Source: Streptomyces glaucescens
GTDB taxonomy: Bacteria > Actinomycetota > Actinomycetes > Streptomycetales > Streptomycetaceae
NCBI RefSeq assembly: GCF_000761215.1
Contig: NZ_CP009438.1
Location: 3,608,501-3,672,500 of the forward strand
Direction: 5' to 3'
Length of the DNA stretch: 64,000 nucleotides
Below are positions 21,861 to 30,140 of the stretch, one piece after another; position 1 is the stretch's first letter, and each line of letters begins with the position of its first letter. The notes under the pieces are model-generated. The model had not been told where the DNA came from. It did not search any database and saw nothing but the letters and a program-made list of their open reading frames with translations. The translations under genes and the position numbers were made by a program.

Positions 21861-23286
21861 ACGCCGCCTGCGCGGCCTGCCGATCCGGTCCCGGCTGGCG
21901 CTGCTGGTCGCGGCGGCGGTGGCGTTCGCGGTCGCGGCGGTCTCGGTGACCTGCTGGTTCCTCGTGCGCGAGCGGCTGTACGGCCAGCTCGACGAGCAGC
22001 TGCGCAGCGAACAGGTCTCCACCGGGCTGCTCCAGCTGATGCTGGACAACTGCCGGCAGGCCGAGCCCCGGCAACTCCCGCTGCCCCCCACCTCCCCCAT
22101 CGTCACGATCCTCTACTCCGACGGCACCACCTGCGCCAACCCCGGCATCGAGGGCGTCCCCGTGCAGGACGCCGACCTGGCCGTCGCCGACGGCGAGGCG
22201 GAGACGGCCCTGCACTCCGGCAGGACCACCGACGGCACGGCCGTCCGCGTCTACACCCGCCCCGTCGTCGACCGCGGCACCGGCGCGGTCCAGCCGGGGA
22301 TCGCCGTCTCCGTGGCCAAGCCGCTCGGGGACGTCACGAAACCGCTGTCCTCGCTGGCCTGGGTGCTGCTCGCGGTCTCCGGCATCGGAGTGGTGGGCGC
22401 GGGCGCCGCGGGCCTCGCCGTGGCGCGGGCCGGTCTGCGCCCGGTCGACCGGCTGACGGAGGCCGTGGAACACGTGGCCCGCACGGAGGACCTGGCCATC
22501 CGCATCCCCGTCGAGGACGCGGACGACGACGAGATCGCCCGGCTCTCCCGCTCCTTCAACTCGATGACGTCCGCGCTGGCCAGCTCCCGCGACCTCCAGC
22601 AGCAGCTGATCGCGGACGCCGGCCACGAACTGCGCACCCCGCTCACCTCGCTGCGCACCAACATCGAACTCCTCACCCGCAGCGAGGAGACCGGCCGCCC
22701 GATCCCGGAGGCCGACCGCAAGGCGCTGCTCGCCTCGGTCAAGGCGCAGATGACGGAGCTGGCGGCGCTGATCGGCGACCTCCAGGAACTGTCCCGCCCG
22801 GACACCGGCCAGCACGGCGGCGGCACCCCGGTGGTCCCGTTCCACGAGGCGGTGGAGTCGGCCCTGCGCCGGGCCCGGCTGCGCGGCCCGGAGCTGACGA
22901 TCACGGCGGACGTGCGGCCGTGGTACGTGCGGGCGGAGCCCCCCGCGCTGGAGCGGGCGGTGGTCAACGTCCTCGACAACGCGGTGAAGTTCAGTCCCGG
23001 GGGCGGCCGGATCGACGTACGCCTCGCCGGCGGCGTCCTCACCGTCCGCGACCACGGCCCCGGCATCCCCGCCGACGAACTCCCGCACGTCTTCGACCGC
23101 TTCTGGCGCAGCCCGAGCGCGCGGGCCCTGCCGGGTTCCGGCCTCGGCCTGTCGATCGTGGCCCGCACGGTCCAGCAGGCGGGCGGCGAGGTCGCCCTGA
23201 CCCCGGCGGAGGACGGCGGCACGCTGGTGACGATCCGCCTGCCGGGAGCACCGACGCCGCCCCCGGAGGACCTGCCGTCCGTCTGA
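21847..23286 (+). CDS. sensor histidine kinase
   Basis: A 479-residue membrane kinase. TM1 is ALLVAAAVAFAVAAVSVTCW (about residues 18-38), an extracytoplasmic loop of about 130 residues follows, and TM2 is SLAWVLLAVSGIGVVGAGAA. Then come a HAMP domain (LRPVDRLTEAVEHVARTEDL), HisKA with phospho-acceptor His260 in ADAGHELRTPLTSLRTN, and HATPase with N box VVNVLDNAVKFSPGG, G1 VRDHGPGIP and SGLGLSIVARTV. It is the partner of the response regulator upstream. Its start GTG 21847 lies in a repeat array. It ends 10 bp before a convergent DUF397 gene. Confidence 0.92.
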   Translation: MNKAVRRLRGLPIRSRLALLVAAAVAFAVAAVSVTCWFLVRERLYGQLDEQLRSEQVSTGLLQLMLDNCRQAEPRQLPLPPTSPIVTILYSDGTTCANPGIEGVPVQDADLAVADGEAETALHSGRTTDGTAVRVYTRPVVDRGTGAVQPGIAVSVAKPLGDVTKPLSSLAWVLLAVSGIGVVGAGAAGLAVARAGLRPVDRLTEAVEHVARTEDLAIRIPVEDADDDEIARLSRSFNSMTSALASSRDLQQQLIADAGHELRTPLTSLRTNIELLTRSEETGRPIPEADRKALLASVKAQMTELAALIGDLQELSRPDTGQHGGGTPVVPFHEAVESALRRARLRGPELTITADVRPWYVRAEPPALERAVVNVLDNAVKFSPGGGRIDVRLAGGVLTVRDHGPGIPADELPHVFDRFWRSPSARALPGSGLGLSIVARTVQQAGGEVALTPAEDGGTLVTIRLPGAPTPPPEDLPSV

Positions 23287-23296
23287 GGAAGTCCCC

Positions 23297-23494
23297 TCAG
23301 CCCTTGACGCCCGCCAGGAACGCCGCCCACGGCTCCTCACCGAACACGAGCACCGGGCCGGCCGAAAGCTTGCTGTCGCGGACGGGGATCATGCCGGGGC
23401 AGTTGTCGGCGACCTCGACGCAGTCGTTGGCTCCCCCTTCGCTGAAGGACGACTTGCGCCACGCGGCGGCGCTGAGGTCAGGGGCTGGGCTCAC
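23297..23494 (-). CDS. DUF397 domain protein, copy 1
   Basis: A 65-residue DUF397 protein: LSAAAWRKSSFSEGGANDC, then VEVADNCPGMIPVRDSKL and a tail VFGEEPWAAFLAGVKG. It starts at GTG 23494. DUF397 genes usually sit beside an XRE-DUF5753 regulator, as here, and the pair acts as a regulator with its small partner in Streptomyces development (family knowledge, direct role of this pair unknown). It is a near-identical neighbour of the next gene. Confidence 0.85.
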   Translation of the reverse strand: MSPAPDLSAAAWRKSSFSEGGANDCVEVADNCPGMIPVRDSKLSAGPVLVFGEEPWAAFLAGVKG

Positions 23495-23702
23495 GGTCTG
23501 CCTCTCCTTCACCCTTTGACGCCCGCCAGGAACGCCGCCCACGACTCCTCACCGAACACGAGCACCGGGCCGGCCGAGAGCTTGCTGTCGCGGACGGGGA
23601 TCATGCCGGGGCAGTTGTCGGCGACCTCGACGCAGTTGTTGGCTCCCCCGTCGCTGTAGGACGACTTGCGCCACACTGCGGTGGTGAGATCGGGAGTGTT
23701 CG
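23306..23702. repeat. recent tandem duplication of the DUF397 gene (offset about 212 bp)
   Basis: About 160 bp starting GACGCCCGCCAGGAACGCCG (23306) recur, nearly base for base, at 23518. The two copies encode identical cores, differing in a handful of positions such as S/Y, E/D and G/S. Confidence 0.9.
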
Positions 23703-23706
23703 TCAT
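23509..23706 (-). CDS. DUF397 domain protein, copy 2
   Basis: A 65-residue DUF397 protein: MTNTPDLTTAVWRKSSYSDG at the start, the same VADNCPGMIPVRDSK core and AAFLAGVKG end as copy 1. Its ATG 23706 overlaps the TGA of the XRE gene by 4 bp (ATGA), so it is translationally coupled to it. The divergence at the N-terminus and the near identity elsewhere indicate a recent duplication. Confidence 0.88.
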   Translation of the reverse strand: MTNTPDLTTAVWRKSSYSDGGANNCVEVADNCPGMIPVRDSKLSAGPVLVFGEESWAAFLAGVKG

Positions 23707-24527
23707 GATCGTTGCTCCTCCAGTACGCCCCTGATGAACGCGAGCGAGTCCGACGGGGACAACGCCAGGTCGCGGAGCCGATCGTAGGACGATCGCTCTC
23801 GGAGAACCTCGTCTGCATCCTCGATCAGCCGGCCGCTGCTGTTGCCTTCCGTGTAGGCAACAGCGCTTCCGTCCTTCTGCCAGAGCAGCGTCAGCGATCC
23901 GTTCATATGGTGGTGCGCTCCCGAAGTGAACGGCAGTACCTGAAGCGCCACATTGGGCCAGAGTGCGGCGGCCTCGAGGTGCAGCAGCTGGGCCTCCCAG
24001 GTCTTGCCCCGGGCAGCGGGGCGTCGCAGCGCGAACTCGTCCACGATCACACGTACTTCAGGTTCCGGCTTCTGCCTCAGCAGGTACTGGCGGCCGAGCC
24101 GTGCGGCCACCTGCTCCTCGACGGCCTCGTCACCGTCCGCCGTTGTCTGGGCGCCAGACAACACCTCCCGAGCGAAGTCCTCGGTCTGCAGAAGCCCTGG
24201 GACTCCGAGCGAGAACACCCACATGATCCGCGCCGTCGCCTCCAAGGCCATGTACTCCTTGTACTGGTCCTTGAACGCATCCAGCCGAGCCGCCTTCCAG
24301 TGGCTCAACAGCAGGTCTCCGGTGCCGTAGTAGCCGTCCAGGTCCTCCATGACCGTCACCTTGGACAGCCGCTCACCCGACTCCAGGCGGCTCAGATAGC
24401 TCTTCTCGTACCCGGTCTCGTCGGCCAGCTGCCCCAGTGACTTCCCCGCCTTCTCCCGCAGGACCCGGAGCGTCTGCCCGAGCATCGCCCGCCCGGAAAC
24501 CGGCTGAGCGTCAACCCTCTCGCCCAC
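23703..24527 (-). CDS. XRE-family regulator with DUF5753 C-terminal domain
   Basis: A 274-residue protein. The helix-turn-helix is near residues 18-65 (LGQTLRVLREKAGKSLGQLA, then YEKSYLSRLESGERLSKV). The DUF5753 domain follows: ARIMWVFSLGVPGLLQTEDF, then AREVLSGA, VRVIVDEFALRRP and NVALQVLPFTSGAHHHMNGS. I start at GTG 24527 because GGGGAGG stands 6-7 nt upstream; ATG 24485 is a later alternative. A 21-bp palindrome lies 14-34 bp before this start and a variant of it lies inside the gene, so autoregulation is likely. It is coupled to DUF397. Confidence 0.87.
   Translation of the reverse strand: MGERVDAQPVSGRAMLGQTLRVLREKAGKSLGQLADETGYEKSYLSRLESGERLSKVTVMEDLDGYYGTGDLLLSHWKAARLDAFKDQYKEYMALEATARIMWVFSLGVPGLLQTEDFAREVLSGAQTTADGDEAVEEQVAARLGRQYLLRQKPEPEVRVIVDEFALRRPAARGKTWEAQLLHLEAAALWPNVALQVLPFTSGAHHHMNGSLTLLWQKDGSAVAYTEGNSSGRLIEDADEVLRERSSYDRLRDLALSPSDSLAFIRGVLEEQRS
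24142..24162. promoter_or_regulatory. palindrome inside the XRE-DUF5753 gene, operator-like
   Basis: Arms GTTGTCTGG and CCAGACAAC flank GCG, a 21-bp perfect dyad within the coding region. It differs from the promoter-proximal palindrome at one symmetrical position only. Confidence 0.55.
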
Positions 24528-24540
24528 GTCACCCCTCCCC

Positions 24541-24561
24541 GTTGCCTGGGCGCCAGGCAAC
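24541..24561. promoter_or_regulatory. palindrome just upstream of the XRE-DUF5753 gene, probable operator
   Basis: Arms GTTGCCTGG and CCAGGCAAC flank GCG, a 21-bp perfect dyad 14 bp upstream of GTG 24527. Its near twin at 24142-24162 suggests two binding sites for the same dimer, possibly with looping. Confidence 0.6.
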
Positions 24562-24663
24562 ACCGAACCTCTTCCGCAGCGTACGCGCCATCAGTGACCA
24601 TCGGGACACGAACGGTGATCGCCGCTCGTCAACGACCCCGTCAGGCCCCGGAAGGGCACCTCC

Positions 24664-24894
24664 ATGCCACTGCGCCTCCGCCTGCGCCTCGCCGCGCTGT
24701 GCGAGACCGTCCTGCTCGCCCTCGTACGGCTCCTGCTGCCCGCCGGGGGACGCCACCGCTCCACGGCGTCCCCGCCGGCACCGGCCCCGGAGCACTCCCC
24801 GCCCCGCGCCACGGAGCCCGTCTGGCTCGACACCCCGCTCGTACGCCCCTACCTGCTCGCCCCCGAAGGACTCGCCGTGGAGGTGTCCGCATGA
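24664..24894 (+). CDS. small hypothetical protein with N-terminal hydrophobic helix
   Basis: A 76-residue protein. ATG 24664 has GGAAGGG about 8 nt upstream. The first 26 residues are an Arg/Leu-rich helix (LRLRLRLAALCETVLLALVR), followed by a Pro-rich linker and a C-terminus with WLDTPLVRPYLLAPEGLAV. I do not know this family. Its TGA overlaps the ATG of the next gene (ATGA), so the two are coupled. It is divergent from the XRE gene and the pair may be controlled by it. Confidence 0.7.
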   Translation: MPLRLRLRLAALCETVLLALVRLLLPAGGRHRSTASPPAPAPEHSPPRATEPVWLDTPLVRPYLLAPEGLAVEVSA

Positions 24895-25172
24895 GGCTGC
24901 TCCCCTGGACGGGCGCCGACGGCAAGCCCTGCTACCTCAGCAGCGACGACCCGCACAGCCCGCTCTCACGGCTCGCGGACGACATCGAGGCCGCCCAGCT
25001 CCGCTCCGCGGAGCAGGTACTCGCGGGTGCCGGAGCCGTCCTCGCCGACGCCGGGGCCGGTGAGCGGGCCGTGCGGTTCGCGCTCACCCGGGCCGTCGAG
25101 TCGCTGGAGGAGGTGCTCCGGGTCGCGGTCAGCCGAGGTGCCCGGGCCGGGGCGACGCCTCGTCCGGACTGA
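24891..25172 (+). CDS. hypothetical protein
   Basis: A 93-residue cytoplasmic protein beginning MRLLPWTGADGKPCYLSS, then an Ala-rich helical region (LADDIEAAQLRSAEQVLAGA and VRFALTRAVESLEEVLRVAV). The end overlaps the convergent lipoprotein gene by 44 bp. ATG 24891 overlaps the upstream stop codon by 4 bp. Function is unknown; small proteins of this type accompany XRE-DUF397 modules in Streptomyces. Confidence 0.75.
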   Translation: MRLLPWTGADGKPCYLSSDDPHSPLSRLADDIEAAQLRSAEQVLAGAGAVLADAGAGERAVRFALTRAVESLEEVLRVAVSRGARAGATPRPD

Positions 25173-25503
25173 CTGCCACGAAGACCGCGTCCCGCGGGGA
25201 CGTGCCCACCGCGATGGCCTCCGCGGGGTCCCAGCCCACCACCCGGTAGGCCCGGACGGAGGTGGGGGGGCTGCCCGGCTCCCCGTCGCCCGGGGTGTCG
25301 TCGCAGGGCGGCAGGACCGCGGTGCCGATGCGTTCGGCCGCCTCGAAGCCGACGCCCGACCGGTCCAGGTACGTCCGCCCCTCGTACCGCACCAGGTAGG
25401 CGCAGGAGGCCGCCGCGTCGCCCCCGCCCTCCCCCGCCGCGCATCCGGTCAGCGCGAGCAGCAGCACCGTCAGTCCTCGTACGGCCTTCATCCGGGCCTT
25501 CAT
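25129..25503 (-). CDS. small lipoprotein (DUF6281-like)
   Basis: A 124-residue exported lipoprotein. The signal peptide ends in the lipobox LALTGC (Cys at about residue 21), after two Met starts (25503, 25491); GAGAGGGGG lies about 7 nt before ATG 25503. The mature part has ASCAYLVRYEGRTYLDRSG and VRAYRVVGWDPAEAIAVG, the pattern of small Streptomyces lipoproteins recalled as DUF6281; the family name is from memory. It is convergent with the preceding gene. Confidence 0.68.
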   Translation of the reverse strand: MKARMKAVRGLTVLLLALTGCAAGEGGGDAAASCAYLVRYEGRTYLDRSGVGFEAAERIGTAVLPPCDDTPGDGEPGSPPTSVRAYRVVGWDPAEAIAVGTSPRDAVFVAVSPDEASPRPGHLG

Positions 25504-25627
25504 GCGGGCCCCCTCTCGTCACCCACTCCGACGCCGGGCCCCCCGGGTTCGTTCGGACGCGCGGCAACCCTTCCGCCGCCCGCGGCGACTACCCGTCGAC
25601 CATCCCCTCGCACGGAACGGAACCCGC

Positions 25628-27673
25628 ATGAGTGAGACGACCCGTGGAAAGCCCCGGCACCGCAGGCGCAGCACGACGGCGCTCGCCGTCGGTGTCCCCC
25701 TCGCCCTGACCGCCGCGGGTGTGCTCCTCGTCGGCGCGGACGCGCAGCGCGAGGCGGCCGCGGCCGAGGCGCCGGCGTGGGCGACGGCCACCGCCGACGG
25801 CTTCGCCTCCGTGAACTCCTTGGGGCAGAACGGCACGTACGGCGGGCGGGGCGGACCGGTCGTCACCGTGAGGACGCTCGCGGACCTGGAGAAGTACGCG
25901 ACCGCCGAGGGGCCGTACGTCATCGTCGTCGCGGGGACGATCACCATGTCCCCGGCCGGCAAGGAGATCAAGGTCCGGTCCGACAAGACCATCGTCGGCT
26001 CCGGCACCTCGGGGCACATCGTCGGCGGCGGCTTCTTCCTCGGCTCCGGCGTCCACAACGTGATCATCCGCAACCTGACGATCCGGGACGCGTACCAGGG
26101 CGTCTGGAACGACAAGGAGCACGACTACGACGCGATCCAGCTGGACGGCGCCCACCACGTCTGGATCGACCACAACGACCTGCGGCACATGGCGGACGGG
26201 CTCATCGACGTCCGCAAGGACAGCACGAACGTCACGGTGTCGTGGAACAGGCTGAGCGACAACAACAAGACCTTCGGCATCGGCTGGACCGAGAACGTCA
26301 GGACCGACATCACGATCCACCACAACTGGATCCGCGAGACCGAGCAGCGCAACCCGTCCACGGACAACGCCGCCCACGCGCACCTCTACAACAACTTCCT
26401 GGAGGACACCCCGGGCACCGCCATCACCTCCTCCTACGGCAACTACTCGCGCGGGAAGACGAAGATGGTCCTGGAGAACTCCTACTTCCAGGGCGTCAAC
26501 AACCCCGTCATCAAGGACGCCACGGCGTCGGTCGTCCAGCGCGGCAACGTCTTCCCCGGCACCAGCGGACGCAACGAGAGCGGCGGCACGGCCTTCGACC
26601 CGAAGGCGTACTACGACTACACCCTCGACAAGGCGGCCGACGTCCCCGCGCTGCTCAAGTCGGCCGCGGGCCCGCGCGGTTCCATCGGGACCACGCCGGC
26701 CGCCATCACCGCCGCCGCGACCACCCTCACCGTCGCCAAGGACGGCTCCGGCCAGTACTCCACCGTCCAGGCGGCCGTGAACGCCGTGCCCGCGAACAAC
26801 CCCGCACGGGTGGTCATCGCGGTCAGGCCGGGCACCTACCGCGAGACGGTGAAGGTCCCCTCGAACAAGCCGCACGTCACCATCCAGGGCACGGGCGCCG
26901 GCCGCAGGGACACGGTGATCGTGTACAACAACGCGTCCGGCACACCCAAGCCGGGCGGCGGCACCTACGGCACCGGGGGCAGCGCCACCGTCGCCGTCGA
27001 GGCGGACGACTTCCAGGCCCGCAACCTGACCGTCGCCAACGACTTCGACGAGAAGGCCAACCAGCACCTCTCCGGCCACCAGGCCGTCGCCCTGCGCACC
27101 GCCGCCGACAAGGTGTTCCTCGACGGCGTCATCGTGGAGGGCGACCAGGACACGCTGCTCCTCGACACCGCCGCCAAGGACAGGCTGGGCCGGGTCTACA
27201 TGACCAACTCCTACGTCACCGGCAACGTCGACTTCGTCTTCGGCCGCGCCACCGCCGTGATCGACCGGTCCGTCATCACCCTGAAGAAGCGCTGGGACGG
27301 CACCTCCGCCGGTTACGTCACCGCCCCGAGCACCGCCGCGAACCGCAAGGGCATCCTGATCGCCAACTCGGCGATCACCGGTGACGTGTCCGACCGTTCC
27401 TTCTACCTCGGCCGGCCCTGGCACGCGGGCGGCGACGCCACCCTCGACCCGCAGACCACGGTCCGCAACACCACCCTGAGCGCCGCGATCCGCACCGCCC
27501 CGTGGACCGACATGAGCGGCTTCTCCTGGAAGGACGACCGCTTCGCGGAGTACCGGAACACGGGCCCGGGCGCGGGCGCGGCGAGCTCCAGCCGCCCCCA
27601 CCTGACCGACTCCCAGGCGGCGGACCAGGAGGTCGCGGACTGGCTCGGCGGCTGGACGCCCACCGCCTCCTGA
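25628..27673 (+). CDS. secreted bifunctional pectate lyase (PL1) - pectinesterase (CE8) fusion
   Basis: A 681-residue exported protein. The signal peptide is RGKPRHRRRSTTALAVGVPL and more, followed by a cut near AAAEA. Residues about 50-350 are a PL1 pectate lyase beta-helix: YDAIQLDGAHHVWIDHNDL, then VTVSWNRLS and ITIHHNWIRETEQRNPS. Residues about 370-670 are a CE8 pectin methylesterase: VAKDGSGQYSTVQAAVNAVP, GHQAVALRTAADKVFLDGV, GDQDTLLLD, GNVDFVFGRATAVI and the tail YLGRPWHAGGDATLDPQ. The esterase would demethylate pectin and the lyase would cut it, both in one polypeptide. No separate regulator is adjacent. Confidence 0.92.
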   Translation: MSETTRGKPRHRRRSTTALAVGVPLALTAAGVLLVGADAQREAAAAEAPAWATATADGFASVNSLGQNGTYGGRGGPVVTVRTLADLEKYATAEGPYVIVVAGTITMSPAGKEIKVRSDKTIVGSGTSGHIVGGGFFLGSGVHNVIIRNLTIRDAYQGVWNDKEHDYDAIQLDGAHHVWIDHNDLRHMADGLIDVRKDSTNVTVSWNRLSDNNKTFGIGWTENVRTDITIHHNWIRETEQRNPSTDNAAHAHLYNNFLEDTPGTAITSSYGNYSRGKTKMVLENSYFQGVNNPVIKDATASVVQRGNVFPGTSGRNESGGTAFDPKAYYDYTLDKAADVPALLKSAAGPRGSIGTTPAAITAAATTLTVAKDGSGQYSTVQAAVNAVPANNPARVVIAVRPGTYRETVKVPSNKPHVTIQGTGAGRRDTVIVYNNASGTPKPGGGTYGTGGSATVAVEADDFQARNLTVANDFDEKANQHLSGHQAVALRTAADKVFLDGVIVEGDQDTLLLDTAAKDRLGRVYMTNSYVTGNVDFVFGRATAVIDRSVITLKKRWDGTSAGYVTAPSTAANRKGILIANSAITGDVSDRSFYLGRPWHAGGDATLDPQTTVRNTTLSAAIRTAPWTDMSGFSWKDDRFAEYRNTGPGAGAASSSRPHLTDSQAADQEVADWLGGWTPTAS

Positions 27674-27707
27674 GCGGGCGCGGCAGGCGGGCCGTAGGCT
27701 GTGGATC

Positions 27708-28931
27708 ATGCCGGACGACTCCCCTCTCCTACAGAGTCTGCGGACGGCAGTCGCCGCCGCCCCCGCCGACGTACCGCTGCGGCTGCACCTGGCCGAACTC
27801 CTGCTGGACGCCGGACGGTCGCAGGACGCGGTCGCCGAGGTGGCCGTGGCCCTGCAGCACGCGCCGGGCGACGCCCGGGCCCGGGACCTGATGGCCCGTG
27901 CCATGGGCGTGCCCGGCCAACCGCCCGCGCCCCGCCCGGGCTTCGACTGGAAGGCCGCCGAGCAGCAGGTCGGTGACGTCGTGCCGCCGCGGTTCGTCGA
28001 GGCGCCGGCGCGGGCGGACGGGCAGGACGATCCGGGCGGCGCCGACGCCTTCGACGTCGAGCGGCCCGGCACGGTGCGGCTGGCCGACGTGGGCGGCATG
28101 CAGGACGTCAAGGACCGGCTGGAGGCGGCGTTCCTCGCGCCGCTGCGCAACCCCGAGCTGCGCAAGCTGTACGGCAAGAGCCTGCGCGGCGGGCTGCTGC
28201 TGTACGGGCCGCCCGGGTGCGGGAAGACCTTCATCGCGCGGGCCGTCGCCGGGGAGCTGGGCGCCGCGTTCCTGTCGGTGTCGGTGAACGACGTGCTGGA
28301 CATGTGGATCGGCAACTCCGAGCGCAACATGCACGAGGTGTTCCAGACCGCCCGCCGCCAGGCCCCCTGCGTGGTGTTCCTGGACGAGCTGGACGCGCTC
28401 GGCGCCAAGCGCAGCCGCACCGCGCACAGCGGTATGCGCAACACGGTCAACCAGCTGCTCACCGAGCTGGACGGCATCGACGCGGCGGCCAACGAGGGCG
28501 TGTTCGTGCTGGCCGCCACCAACGTGCCCTGGGACGTGGACAACGCCCTGCGGCGCCCCGGCCGGCTGGACCGCACGATCCTCGTCCTGCCGCCCGACGG
28601 GCCGGCCCGCGAGGCGATCCTCCGGTACCACCTGCGGGACCGGCCCATCGAGAACGTCGACCTCGGCAAGCTGGTCAAGGTCACCGACGGCCTGTCGGGT
28701 GCCGACCTGGCCCACCTCTGCGAGGCCGCGGCCGAGCGGGCGCTGCTCGACTCGGCGCGCACCGGGACCGTCCGTCTGATCGGCATGAAGGACCTGCTGG
28801 CCGCGGCGAAGGACGTGGTGCCGTCCGCCGAGCCGTGGTTCGCCTCCGCGCGCAACGTGGCGATGTTCGCCAACGAGGGCGGGATGTACGACGACCTGGT
28901 GGCGTACCTGAAGAAGAGGCGCAAGCTGTGA
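27708..28931 (+). CDS. TPR-AAA ATPase
   Basis: A 407-residue protein with an N-terminal TPR-like region (RLHLAELLLDAGRSQDAVAE, then VAVALQHAPGDARARDL) and a classical AAA domain. Walker A is GPPGCGKT (about 167-174), Walker B is CVVFLDELDALG, the arginine finger region is ALRRPGRLDRTILVLPP, and sensor 2 is GLSGADLAHLCEAAAERALL. ATG 27708 is leaderless (TAGGCT, 7 nt). It is followed by a 4-bp-overlapping TPR membrane protein gene, so the two probably form one complex, perhaps remodelling a membrane-bound partner; that is inference. Confidence 0.88.
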   Translation: MPDDSPLLQSLRTAVAAAPADVPLRLHLAELLLDAGRSQDAVAEVAVALQHAPGDARARDLMARAMGVPGQPPAPRPGFDWKAAEQQVGDVVPPRFVEAPARADGQDDPGGADAFDVERPGTVRLADVGGMQDVKDRLEAAFLAPLRNPELRKLYGKSLRGGLLLYGPPGCGKTFIARAVAGELGAAFLSVSVNDVLDMWIGNSERNMHEVFQTARRQAPCVVFLDELDALGAKRSRTAHSGMRNTVNQLLTELDGIDAAANEGVFVLAATNVPWDVDNALRRPGRLDRTILVLPPDGPAREAILRYHLRDRPIENVDLGKLVKVTDGLSGADLAHLCEAAAERALLDSARTGTVRLIGMKDLLAAAKDVVPSAEPWFASARNVAMFANEGGMYDDLVAYLKKRRKL

Positions 28932-30055
28932 GCACCGCCCAGCACCCCGCCGTGGAGCGGGCCGACCTGCTCATCGACCTGGGACGGAACGGCGAGGCGC
29001 GCGAGCTGCTGGCCGAGCGGCTCGCCGAGGATCCCGAGGACATCCGGGCCTGGGCCAAGCTGGCCCGCAGCCACCTGGTCGGGGACGAGCAGGACGGGGC
29101 CGCCGCGCTGGAGGCGACCCGGCGGGCGCTGGCACTCGACTCCTCGGACGTCGGGGCGATCGTCATGCACGCGCACGCCCTGCGCGCCGCAGGCCGCTTC
29201 CTGGAGACCGAGGACGTCCTGCGCGAGGCGATCCGCCTCGACCCCGGGAACTGGCGCGCCCTCGCGCTGCTCGCCAACTGGCTGTGGCGCATCCGGGCCA
29301 TCCGCTCCGGGCGGGCCAACGGCGGCCGGGTCAGGCGCGAGGACCAGGCCGCCGCCCTGCGGGAGGCGGCCGAACTCGCCGAGCAGGCCATCCGGCTGGC
29401 CCCGGAGGAGGTGTACCCCTACGAGGTCGCCTGGCTGATCGCCGACATGGCGGGCGACCGGGCCACCGCCGACCGGATGGACGAGGCCGTCCTCCGGCTC
29501 GACCCGCAGCACCCGGAGGCCCTGGCCCGGCGGACGCGGAAGGCCGCGTCCGCGCCCGGCGTGCCCGCCGCCCGGGCCGCCACCCTGTACGCCGACGCGC
29601 TCGCCGCCGCCCCGGACTCCGCGCCGATGCGGCAGGGCCTGGACGAGGCGTCCTACCGGCTGCTGCGCGGCATCCGCTGGCTCGCCCTGCTCTGCCTCGC
29701 CCTCGCCGGCGTGGGCATCGACCTGTTCGCCACGCACGGCGAGACCCGGCGGGAGCTGCCGCTGCCGCTCGGCCAGCGGCTCTGGGACCTGGTGCCGATG
29801 GCGGTGGTGTGGGCCCTGGGCGCGCTGCTGCGGTACCGCCGGCTGCGCGCCGGGGTCCGGGTCAATCTGCGCTCGCTGGTCCGCCGCCGCGTCTGGGCCC
29901 GGATCGTCCTCGCCCAGGCGGCGTGGGCGATGCTGTGCGCCCTGCTCGTCGTCGAAGTCCCCTGGACCGGACGCGCGGTCCCCCAGGCGCTCTTCTGGGC
30001 GGGGCTGCTGCCGACCCTGGCGACGATGTGGTTCGACCGCAGGAGGACCGGCTGA
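28928..30055 (+). CDS. TPR-repeat membrane protein
   Basis: A 375-residue protein. Residues 1-240 are TPR repeats (such as LLIDLGRNGEARELLAERLA, EDPEDIRAWAKLARSHLVGD and VLREAIRLDPGNWRALALLA), and the C-terminus has about four membrane helices (WLALLCLALAGVGIDLFATH, VPMAVVWALGALLRYR, IVLAQAAWAMLCALLVV and QALFWAGLLPTLATMW). Its GTG 28928 overlaps the AAA gene stop (GTGA). A bidirectional terminator follows. Function is unknown; it may anchor the AAA ATPase. Confidence 0.82.
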   Translation: MSTAQHPAVERADLLIDLGRNGEARELLAERLAEDPEDIRAWAKLARSHLVGDEQDGAAALEATRRALALDSSDVGAIVMHAHALRAAGRFLETEDVLREAIRLDPGNWRALALLANWLWRIRAIRSGRANGGRVRREDQAAALREAAELAEQAIRLAPEEVYPYEVAWLIADMAGDRATADRMDEAVLRLDPQHPEALARRTRKAASAPGVPAARAATLYADALAAAPDSAPMRQGLDEASYRLLRGIRWLALLCLALAGVGIDLFATHGETRRELPLPLGQRLWDLVPMAVVWALGALLRYRRLRAGVRVNLRSLVRRRVWARIVLAQAAWAMLCALLVVEVPWTGRAVPQALFWAGLLPTLATMWFDRRRTG

Positions 30056-30091
30056 GCCGGAACGCCCGGGACGGACGGTCCGGGGAACGAG

Positions 30092-30121
30092 CGAGGGGAA
30101 CGCACGGGTGCGTTCCCCTCG
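30092..30121. terminator. bidirectional hairpin terminator
   Basis: Perfect 13-base arms CGAGGGGAACGCA (30092-30104) and TGCGTTCCCCTCG (30109-30121) with loop CGGG, between the TPR gene and the convergent nucleotidase gene. Confidence 0.8.
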
Positions 30122-30140
30122 TCCGTGGCTCAGCCCGGCG

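Noticed and set aside
25589..29737. A 1,382-codon open frame on the minus strand
   Set aside because: It lies opposite the pectinase and AAA/TPR genes, has Gly/Arg/Val-rich non-domain sequence, and arises from the GC bias of the opposite strand.
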